Shown here one piece after another: positions 5,104 to 10,821 of a stretch of DNA of 10,821 nucleotides. Source of the DNA: Acidobacteriaceae bacterium (lineage in GTDB: Bacteria > Acidobacteriota > Terriglobia > Terriglobales > Acidobacteriaceae). The stretch lies in contig PMHC01000128.1 of assembly GCA_003156495.1 (NCBI GenBank), positions 142 to 10,962 on the forward strand. The letters are read 5' to 3'. The position numbers and the translations under genes were made by a program. Each line of letters starts with the position of its first letter. Positions within the stretch are counted from its first letter, which is position 1. Below the pieces are notes generated by a model that made no database searches, was not told where the DNA came from, and worked only from the letters and a program-made list of their open reading frames with translations.

Positions 5104-8100
5104 CTAATCTTCAGTGAGCGTGATCTTCACCGTCTGCACAATGCTGCCCGTCGAGCTGGTCGCCGTCAGAGTTACGGTTCCGGTGGTTGTCTGGCTGCCG
5201 CCGCCACTCGTGCTGGATGTATTCGCTCCTCCGCCGCCACAAGCTGAAATTCCCGCGCCAATGATGGCCAAAACGATCAGCCAATTGATCCGCCGCCATG
5301 CGGCCGATTTACGGCTGCGCCGGCCTCCTAGCCACAGCAAAAACATGCCCGGCAATCCAATCACTCCCGCGAACAATCTACCGACGCGCAAGTTAGGGTT
5401 GCTGACCGCCGCGCTGCTCGATGACGCGGTGATGGTTGCGGTGGCGGTTTGCGCCGCCGTACTCGACGAACTAAAGGTCAAGCTCGACGGATTAAAGCTG
5501 CAACTCACGTTCGAAAGCGTGGATTGGCAGCTCAGCGTCACGGTTCCGCTGTAATTGCCAGTCGGGGTTAGAGTCATCGTCGCGCTGCCGCTGCCGCCCT
5601 TGGCAATCGTGAGCGTGCTCTGGTTGCTGGTTACGCTGTAATCGGCCACCGTGACGGTGGTTGCGGTAGAAGTAGAAGTTGTAAAGTCCGCGTTTGCGAC
5701 AAAGGTGGCCGTCAAAGAGTTCGCGCCGTCGCTTAGGCTGCCGGAGTAAGTCGCCGTGCAATAATCGTCGCTGCAGTTCGCGCTCGCGAGGGTAGCGTTG
5801 CCGAGCAACGTGCTCCCATTGTAAAAATCGACCGTTCCGCCGGATGGAGCAGTGGCCGAAGCGCTGGTGACAGTAGCCGTCAGCGTGACGGAGGCTCCGG
5901 CGTAAGCCGTGCTCGACGAGGATTTCAGTTGCGTCGCCGTTCCCGCCTGATCGACAGTGAGCGTTCCCGCCGCGCAATTGAAGGTATAGGAAGAAGAACT
6001 CATCGTCGAGCAACTGATCGCGATTGAATAGGTGCCGGAATCGGAAGTCGTCGCCGCCGTGGTCGATAGTACGGGCGTTCCCGTATAAGCGGTGGAGGCC
6101 GTATCGCTGCCGATATAACCCGTCACCGTATAAGTAAAGCTCGGATTGGCGTCGCCGTATGCGCGTTCGGCATTTTGCGCCGCGACCGTAAGAGCTGGCT
6201 TGGAATAGGTAAGATTGCTGGTGACGTTGGTCAATCCCGTGCTGCTCGCCGTCAACGTATACGCTCCGGGAGTCGTCAGAACCAGTGAGCTCAAGTCGAA
6301 GCTCGCCACGCCGGCGCTGCTGGTAGCCGTGTAGGTTTGCGAGTAGCTGCTGGTGGAACTGTCTGCTCCGGCGATGGTAAGCGTCACCGATGCCGAAGAA
6401 GAAGTTGAGAGAAAACCGCTGCTGTCGGCGAGATCGACATAAATTTTTCCCACCGCGCTATCGTAGGCGACTGTCGTAGGCGTGCCCGATGCGAAGGCCA
6501 ATTGCGTGGCCGCCGACGCTGCCGTGATGTGCACCGGAATGACCTGCCACTTCTGCGTCGTATCGGCCGGCGTAATCCAGTCGGTGCTGGTGCTAGAGGG
6601 CGATTGCTGTTCGATATTACTGGATGAGCTCTCGGCCAAAACCAGTCCGCTGGCCTTGTTGACGATAGCGTAATACCCGTTGCCTTCGGTAACCAGATTC
6701 CACTTTTGCGACGAGCTGCTGGAACTGGCCGTGGCCACCGTCACCGCACTGTTGGCCGTGCTCGAGCTGGAGTTGTCGAGGGCCAGCGTCGTGCTATCCG
6801 CGCCGCTACTGGCGATCTGCAGATAGCCGTCGCCGTCGCTGGTAATGGTCCATTGCTGATGCGCGTTCAGCGCGCCGGTGGTCGACTTCGCATCGAGCGT
6901 TGCGCTGGAAGAACCGCTGGCAGTGCTGACTTCAAGCACGTCGCCCGTCGAAGCGTTCACCAATTTATAGGCCAGCGTGGAATCCATTTTACCGCCCAGC
7001 GCATCCAGGCTGCTCAGCGTGGCCGAATAATTTGTCGCCGTAGACAAAGAACTGCCGGAGGTATCGGCATTATCGAATAGCGTCAGTCCATTCCATGCGT
7101 AGGTAGCGTCGGTGGCGCCATCGGCGCTGGTGCTGGCGGTATTCACGCCCGTTGCGTCCCAATACTCAAAGCCCATGCCGAGGTTGTCGGGCAATCCCTT
7201 CAGAACCGTATTGACGTCGATCAAAAACTGCCTTTGGCCGGCGAGAGTTGCCCCATACCAGGAATCGGTCGAGTCATAGCCGCTCTCGTAGTGTTCACCA
7301 ACCTCGATCAAAAAGATCGGCTTGCCCAGAGCGTTGGCGGCCTTGGTCAGCACCGTTTGCTCGACGGGCTGGCTGTTGGTATTAGTTTGCGAGGTGGTCA
7401 GCGGACCGTGGAAGAACGGATAGTAACTTTGGCAAATGGCATCGAAGGGAATCGCATTCGTATTCGCGTAGCCGAAGAAATTCGTCAGATCCCAGGCCGG
7501 CGTGATGTGGATGCAACGCAGCGGCGCGGGAATGGCCGAGCCGATGCTGGTATCGGCGGCGGCATCGAGCACGGCCTGCATGCCCTGCTTTTGCACGGTC
7601 GCAAAATCAGTAAAGTCGCTACCGGTCGGCGAAGCCAGCGTGCTGAATAAGCCGGTATCGACCTCGTTGCCGATCGCGACCAGATCGGGCATGACGCCGG
7701 CCGAACGATAGCTTTCGATTTCGGATTTGACGTAGTTGTAAACGCTCTGTCCGAGTTGCGTGGAGGTGGTATAGCTGGACCACGCACCCGGCAGGGCCTT
7801 CGACGAGCCACCGTCGAAAAACAAAGTAAGCTCAACGGCCATGCCCAGTTGCTTGGCGCGTTTAGCCAGATCCAGATCCGCAGCTTCGGTTTCGGCATAG
7901 CAACCGTTGCCCGTGCAGGTGGCGGGAATGGCGGCGGCTGGCAGCGTGGTCGAAGAGTTTGCCGTGTAGGTCTCGTAAATCGAAAGTGGCGTCGGGCGGA
8001 TACGAATCATATTGACGCCATGATTTTTTAAGATCTGCAGAATGTCTTGCGACTGGCCGGCGTCGAGCCACCAGGGCAGGCCGTGCAGCGCCCGAACCGC

Positions 8101-8718
8101 CTCCTGCTTTTCGAGCAAGGCATTATCTACCCCGCGAAAAAAAACCGGCCGGAGCAACCATTGCTGGCTCTGCGTCGCGCTGCCGGAGGCCGAGGTCAAA
8201 CTCAACGTCGCGCCGACAGAAGACGAACTGCCCGACACATCGAGCAACAGTCCGGTTCCCACATTCGTGAGTTTGCTGTAGCCGTTGCTGGCCGCGGTTA
8301 GCGTCCACTGCTGCGTGGTAGTAGATGGCGCGCAGGTATTCTGCACGGCAGCGCTCTGGCCGCTGTTGCTGTCAAGGCACAATCCATTTGACAGATTGCT
8401 GATGGCCCAATTCCCGCTGCTGGCCTTGGTGAGAGCCCAACGCTGAGTCAAGCTGGTAAAGCTGCGACTCTCAATCAGGATTGAATCGCCTACGGTCGTC
8501 GAGCTGTTGTTCAGATCCATTTGCAGCCCGGAAAGCTGATTGACGAAATAATAAATTTCGCCGTCGATGGGCTGAATATCGGTGGGCTCGGTGGGTTGCG
8601 TGGCGCGCACGGAGGCCGTAAAAAAGAGCGGCAGCAGGCAGGCAAGCAGGCGGAGAACACGGCCAGTGAAGTGCCGGCTAGAACGGGAACGCAACTGGGG
8701 CGATAGGCAATTCAACAT
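5104..8718 (-). CDS. Secreted multidomain GH53 glycoside hydrolase (endo-beta-1,4-galactanase family) with lectin and Ig-like domains
   Basis: The 1204-residue protein is predicted to cut beta-1,4-galactan side chains of pectin outside the cytoplasm. Order: signal peptide (1-39, basic start, hydrophobic 21-36, cut near VRA); a ricin-type beta-trefoil (about 52-190) with QxW motifs at Q92, Q136 and Q185; the GH53 barrel (about 193-550); a second trefoil (about 580-728) with QxW at Q621, Q671 and Q722; a beta-rich spacer (730-840); an MBG domain (about 843-922, ERAYGDANPSFTYTVTGY); Ig-like repeats (927-1100); and a two-segment hydrophobic tail (1115-1131, 1145-1159) with an Arg-rich loop, then CGGGG and a final beta-like stretch. 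In the barrel, Glu352 in AIGNEVDTG is the expected acid/base and Glu472 in FLIEVGEHY the nucleophile; SYYPFFHG (431-438) is also typical of GH53. The start at 8718 is chosen over one 35 codons earlier because AAGGAG lies 7 bases upstream and the signal peptide then begins properly. The frame is intact. Family is confident; the exact substrate is inferred. Confidence 0.88.
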   Translation of the reverse strand: MLNCLSPQLRSRSSRHFTGRVLRLLACLLPLFFTASVRATQPTEPTDIQPIDGEIYYFVNQLSGLQMDLNNSSTTVGDSILIESRSFTSLTQRWALTKASSGNWAISNLSNGLCLDSNSGQSAAVQNTCAPSTTTQQWTLTAASNGYSKLTNVGTGLLLDVSGSSSSVGATLSLTSASGSATQSQQWLLRPVFFRGVDNALLEKQEAVRALHGLPWWLDAGQSQDILQILKNHGVNMIRIRPTPLSIYETYTANSSTTLPAAAIPATCTGNGCYAETEAADLDLAKRAKQLGMAVELTLFFDGGSSKALPGAWSSYTTSTQLGQSVYNYVKSEIESYRSAGVMPDLVAIGNEVDTGLFSTLASPTGSDFTDFATVQKQGMQAVLDAAADTSIGSAIPAPLRCIHITPAWDLTNFFGYANTNAIPFDAICQSYYPFFHGPLTTSQTNTNSQPVEQTVLTKAANALGKPIFLIEVGEHYESGYDSTDSWYGATLAGQRQFLIDVNTVLKGLPDNLGMGFEYWDATGVNTASTSADGATDATYAWNGLTLFDNADTSGSSLSTATNYSATLSSLDALGGKMDSTLAYKLVNASTGDVLEVSTASGSSSATLDAKSTTGALNAHQQWTITSDGDGYLQIASSGADSTTLALDNSSSSTANSAVTVATASSSSSSQKWNLVTEGNGYYAIVNKASGLVLAESSSSNIEQQSPSSTSTDWITPADTTQKWQVIPVHITAASAATQLAFASGTPTTVAYDSAVGKIYVDLADSSGFLSTSSSASVTLTIAGADSSTSSYSQTYTATSSAGVASFDLSSLVLTTPGAYTLTASSTGLTNVTSNLTYSKPALTVAAQNAERAYGDANPSFTYTVTGYIGSDTASTAYTGTPVLSTTAATTSDSGTYSIAISCSTMSSSSYTFNCAAGTLTVDQAGTATQLKSSSSTAYAGASVTLTATVTSASATAPSGGTVDFYNGSTLLGNATLASANCSDDYCTATYSGSLSDGANSLTATFVANADFTTSTSTATTVTVADYSVTSNQSTLTIAKGGSGSATMTLTPTGNYSGTVTLSCQSTLSNVSCSFNPSSLTFSSSSTAAQTATATITASSSSAAVSNPNLRVGRLFAGVIGLPGMFLLWLGGRRSRKSAAWRRINWLIVLAIIGAGISACGGGGANTSSTSGGGSQTTTGTVTLTATSSTGSIVQTVKITLTED

Positions 8719-8725
8719 GACGCAG

Positions 8726-8731
8726 CTCCTT
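8726..8731 (-). promoter_or_regulatory. Ribosome binding site AAGGAG deciding the GH53 start
   Basis: Read on the minus strand, AAGGAG ends 7 bases before the ATG at 8718. The longer frame starting at 8823 has no comparable site and would place 35 polar residues in front of the signal peptide, so this site settles the start. Confidence 0.75.
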
Positions 8732-8864
8732 GTTTGAGCGGTGGTTCTTCCGTTGCGGTCGAGAAAGCTCCCGAGTCCGAAAGGTCTTCTTCGCTGGCGC
8801 GCATCGCACGCCGTAACATCCAACGCGCCTCATACGAACCGGAGGACCGCTCTAAACCGTTGAA

Positions 8865-8893
8865 TCTATTTTGAAAACCGGGAGCAAAGTCAA
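8865..8893 (-). promoter_or_regulatory. Possible promoter of the GH53 gene
   Basis: On the minus strand, TTGACT (8893-8888) is a 5 of 6 match to the -35 box. Seventeen bases later AATAGA (8870-8865) is a poor -10 box (3 of 6). It would give a leader of about 140 bases before the ATG. The -35 half is the only strong part. Confidence 0.35.
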
Positions 8894-8930
8894 GGCGCGC
8901 TCCACGGCATGATTTTCATACTGGCCCATA

Positions 8931-8944
8931 TTACGGCCCCGTAA
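8931..8944. promoter_or_regulatory. Operator-like palindrome TTACGGCCCCGTAA
   Basis: TTACGG (8931-8936) and CCGTAA (8939-8944) are exact reverse complements around CC. The site lies between the divergent hydrolase and receptor genes, upstream of both putative promoters. Its size and symmetry suit a dimeric regulator; no regulator for it is encoded in the window. Confidence 0.4.
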
Positions 8945-8985
8945 CGCGGCTGGCATCCGACGAAAGTCCGAGAGGCGACTTTTCG

Positions 8986-9009
8986 GCTTTGCCATTGCGG
9001 CAGCAAAGC
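8986..9009. repeat. Inner inverted repeat GCTTTGC / GCAAAGC
   Basis: GCTTTGC (8986-8992) and GCAAAGC (9003-9009) form a perfect 7-base inverted repeat with a 10-base loop, nested between the 16-base arms. It overlaps the putative -35 box of the receptor promoter. It could be a further operator or part of a larger cruciform. Confidence 0.4.
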
Positions 9010-9024
9010 GCGTGTAAATAAAAT
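8995..9024 (+). promoter_or_regulatory. Possible promoter of the TonB-dependent receptor gene
   Basis: TTGCGG (8995-9000) and TAAAAT (9019-9024) are 18 bases apart, each sharing four or five positions with sigma-70 boxes. Transcription would start near 9031, giving a leader of about 85 bases. The region is locally AT-rich within GC-rich surroundings. Moderate to weak support. Confidence 0.35.
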
Positions 9025-9029
9025 GGTCA

Positions 9030-9047
9030 ATCCGACTTTCGTCGGAT
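9030..9047 (+). promoter_or_regulatory. Perfect stem-loop at the presumed 5' end of the receptor mRNA
   Basis: ATCCGAC (9030-9036) pairs with GTCGGAT (9041-9047) around the loop TTTC. No T-run follows, so it is not a standard terminator. If the putative promoter is right, this hairpin lies at the extreme 5' end of the transcript, where it could protect the mRNA, or it is a DNA operator at +1. Confidence 0.45.
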
Positions 9048-9102
9048 GCGCTCTGCTGTTTCGACGGCCTAGTCTCCTCGGCGTGTAGAACTTCTGTTTT
9101 TC

Positions 9103-9108
9103 AGGAGG
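9103..9108 (+). promoter_or_regulatory. Shine-Dalgarno AGGAGG deciding the receptor start
   Basis: The perfect AGGAGG is one base from the ATG at 9110, too close for initiation there, but 7 bases from the in-frame GTG at 9116. This favours the GTG. An ATG at 9152 with AGGA about 8 bases upstream remains an alternative. Confidence 0.6.
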
Positions 9109-9115
9109 CATGAAC

Positions 9116-10821
9116 GTGAAAACGAATACATTGCAAAAAAGGATCGCTGTGATGAAAACCTGCTTCAACGGACAGATGCGTTTCGTTCTGTCGATCCTGC
9201 TGGTTCTGGCCGGCGGCTGCTCTCTTGTTTATGGACAAGGCACCAGCGCCAGCTTGACCGGCCAAGTCACCGATCCATCTGGAGCGGCGGTGACCGGAGC
9301 AACGGTCACCGTCACCAACATCGACACAAATCTGACGCAGTCGGCTAAAACCAGCGGCATTGGAATCTATCTGATCCGGCCGTTGCCGATCGGCAATTAC
9401 ACTCTGACCATTGAGGCTGTCGGCTTCAATCGCTATCTGCAAAATGGCATCACGCTGACCGTGGGCCTGGCTGCCACGCAGGATGTGCGACTCAAGGTTG
9501 CTTCAGGCAGGGCGGAGACAATTTCGGTAACCGCCGATGCCGAGTTGATCAACACGACATCGGCCGAACTGGGATCGACGATCAATGAAACCTCCATCTC
9601 CGCTCTGCCGCTCGACGGGCACGATCCTTCGTCCCTCGTCTTCCTGGTGCCCGGCTCGGTAGACATTCAGAAACATGGCGGTGAAAGCATCCAGACCGGA
9701 TTCTCTTTCCCGACCGAGACCGGCGCGGGCATCGGCAGCGGCCGCAACGGCAGCACCTTCTACATGCTCGATGGCGTCACCAACATGGATAACTACGACC
9801 TGCTGACGAACCCGTTCCCGAACGCCGACGCCACGCAGGAGTTCAAGGTTCTCACCAGCAACTTTGGCGCGCAATATGGCTTCGCACCCAGCGCGGTGGT
9901 CTCCATCGCCACCAAGAGCGGCACCAACCAGTTCCACGGCGGCGCCTTCTGGTACGTCCGCAACAATGCCATGAACGCCACCAACTGGTTCAGCGGCGAG
10001 GCCGATACGCTACGGCGCAATCAGTACGGCTTGTACGCCGGCGGACCGATCATCAAGAATAAGCTCTTCGTCTTCGCCAACTACCAGGGCACCAAAATCA
10101 TCTCGAACTCGACCGACACGCTGACCTCCACGCCGACCGCCGCCATGCTCAATGGCGACTTCAGCGGCCTGGGCGTTGACTTGAAAGGGCCCTTCAAGTT
10201 GAACCCTGCGACCGGCAATCATGACCAGCTCGACACCAGCCTTACAACTGCCGCGTGTGAATATTCTCCTTCCGCATCCTGCAGCGCCACGGTTCCAGTG
10301 CAGTTATCGCCAGCCGCGGTTTATTTTGCCAAATATGGCATGATCAGAGGCACCACGACGGTCTCCAACAACGCCACGCTGAAGCCCGGGTTGCAGCGGG
10401 CCAACGGCGATATGATGTACACCTATCCCACCGTCCACGATAACTACGACGAGGGCACAATCAAGGTGGACTACAACATTTCGCCCTCCCAGGTTCTCAC
10501 CCTGCGCTCCTATACCAATTCCTTCGGGTCTCCGTCGTCTGACGTTGCGGGTAACATGGAGAGCGCCTACAACCACAGCTCATGGACGGCCAGCTTCTGG
10601 CAGCAGATGTATTACTTCAACAACCTGCTGCAGCACACCTGGACGATCAATCCAACCACCGTCAACACCATCTCGGTCTATATGAACCAGATGAGCGCGC
10701 ACAGCGCTGCTCAGGAGTTGGGCAGCGACAATAGTGCGATGTGCTTCTCCAATAATAGTTCGGATCCCAATGGGGTGAATATTGGGGTCAACGAGCCCGC
10801 GGGCAGTTGCTACATGGGCGC
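9116..10821 (+). CDS. Oar-like TonB-dependent outer-membrane receptor, N-terminal part (3' end outside window)
   Basis: The frame is open from 9110 to the window end, giving 568 codons from the GTG at 9116; full-length relatives are about 1000-1200 residues. These proteins are outer-membrane beta-barrels that take up large ligands using TonB energy. Seen here: a signal peptide (hydrophobic 23-33, cut near 40), a carboxypeptidase-regulatory-like Ig domain (about 46-127; SLTGQVTDPSGAAVTGATVTV, GNYTLTIEAVGF), the plug domain (about 135-275; YMLDGVTNMDNYD, then QEFKVLTSNFGAQYG and VSIATKSGTNQFHG), and the first barrel strands (FWYVRNNAMNATNWF, QYGLYAGGPIIKNKLFVFANYQGT). This domain set is the acidobacterial 'carboxypeptidase regulatory-like / Oar' class, not the SusC class; no SusD partner is visible. 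It is transcribed away from the GH53 gene across a shared, palindrome-rich region, so a role in uptake of products from the same polysaccharide is plausible but inferred. Three in-frame starts exist (9110, 9116, 9152). Confidence 0.9.
   Translation, partial: MKTNTLQKRIAVMKTCFNGQMRFVLSILLVLAGGCSLVYGQGTSASLTGQVTDPSGAAVTGATVTVTNIDTNLTQSAKTSGIGIYLIRPLPIGNYTLTIEAVGFNRYLQNGITLTVGLAATQDVRLKVASGRAETISVTADAELINTTSAELGSTINETSISALPLDGHDPSSLVFLVPGSVDIQKHGGESIQTGFSFPTETGAGIGSGRNGSTFYMLDGVTNMDNYDLLTNPFPNADATQEFKVLTSNFGAQYGFAPSAVVSIATKSGTNQFHGGAFWYVRNNAMNATNWFSGEADTLRRNQYGLYAGGPIIKNKLFVFANYQGTKIISNSTDTLTSTPTAAMLNGDFSGLGVDLKGPFKLNPATGNHDQLDTSLTTAACEYSPSASCSATVPVQLSPAAVYFAKYGMIRGTTTVSNNATLKPGLQRANGDMMYTYPTVHDNYDEGTIKVDYNISPSQVLTLRSYTNSFGSPSSDVAGNMESAYNHSSWTASFWQQMYYFNNLLQHTWTINPTTVNTISVYMNQMSAHSAAQELGSDNSAMCFSNNSSDPNGVNIGVNEPAGSCYMG

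Larger units (their letters stand above)
8953..9049. repeat. Inverted pair of 16-base arms bracketing the putative receptor promoter
   Basis: GCATCCGACGAAAGTC at 8953-8968 is the exact reverse complement of GACTTTCGTCGGATGC at 9034-9049; two further pairs continue the match after one mismatch. The spacer is 65 bases. Each arm is itself a quasi-palindrome around ATCCGAC; the right one is perfect (9030-9047), the left one is degenerate. This may be a pair of regulator sites or a REP-like element; the sequence alone does not decide. Confidence 0.6.

Noticed and set aside
7234..7650. 138-codon plus-strand frame inside the GH53 gene
   Set aside because: It is the complement of the catalytic barrel, where GH53 motifs are intact; no independent signals support it.
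8719..8823. Longer N-terminus of the GH53 protein (start at 8823)
   Set aside because: The extra 35 residues are polar and would precede the signal peptide, while a clear AAGGAG site marks the ATG at 8718.
8890..9168. 92-codon minus-strand frame covering the divergent intergenic region
   Set aside because: It overlaps the receptor start and the palindromes, has no Shine-Dalgarno site, and its translation follows the inverted repeats; it looks fortuitous.
9200..9223. Lipobox-like LAGGC in the receptor signal peptide
   Set aside because: The -3 position is not the usual Leu, the hydrophobic run continues past the Cys, and TonB-dependent receptors are barrel proteins rather than lipoproteins.

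Overview
The window looks like the chromosome of a soil-type member of Acidobacteriota (class Terriglobia, Acidobacteriaceae-like). Three things point there: an Oar-like TonB-dependent receptor with an N-terminal carboxypeptidase-regulatory domain, a secreted glycoside hydrolase ending in the MBG/Ig-like repeats and 'Arg-rich loop then Cys-Gly-Gly' tail that are common in that group, and a YtrA-type GntR regulator coupled to an ABC exporter. This assignment rests on family recognition, not on a search.

Layout from left to right. (1) The 3' end of a UbiA-family prenyltransferase gene (quinone biosynthesis), cut by the window edge. (2) A small secreted protein of unknown function, visibly more AT-rich than its neighbours. 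(3) A VapBC-type toxin-antitoxin pair: a ribbon-helix-helix antitoxin overlapping a PIN-domain RNase toxin, with a perfect palindrome in its promoter. (4) A three-gene, translationally coupled operon: YtrA-subfamily GntR repressor, ABC ATPase and a seven-helix permease with a large C-terminal extracytoplasmic domain. A GTGTA-N13-TACAC operator overlaps the promoter. (5) A convergent gap with a strong hairpin. (6) On the minus strand, a 1204-residue secreted GH53 (endo-beta-1,4-galactanase family) enzyme flanked by two beta-trefoil lectin modules and followed by MBG and Ig-like domains and a membrane-hairpin tail. (7) A divergent intergenic region of about 400 bases, dense in palindromes and promoter-like boxes. 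(8) On the plus strand, the first 568 codons of an Oar-like TonB-dependent outer-membrane receptor, cut by the window end.

How the parts may work together (inference). The divergently transcribed GH53 enzyme and TonB receptor share a palindrome-rich control region, which suggests co-regulated capture and breakdown of a galactan-like polysaccharide. The ABC operon has the layout of autoregulated export or envelope-stress systems. The VapBC pair is an independent accessory module.

The most notable non-coding signals are: three upstream genes whose -10-like boxes sit only 6-7 bases before the ATG with no Shine-Dalgarno sequence (possible leaderless mRNAs), in contrast to textbook AGGAGG-type sites on other genes; and an inverted pair of 16-base arms bracketing the putative receptor promoter. 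No tRNA, rRNA, insertion sequence or CRISPR array was seen.
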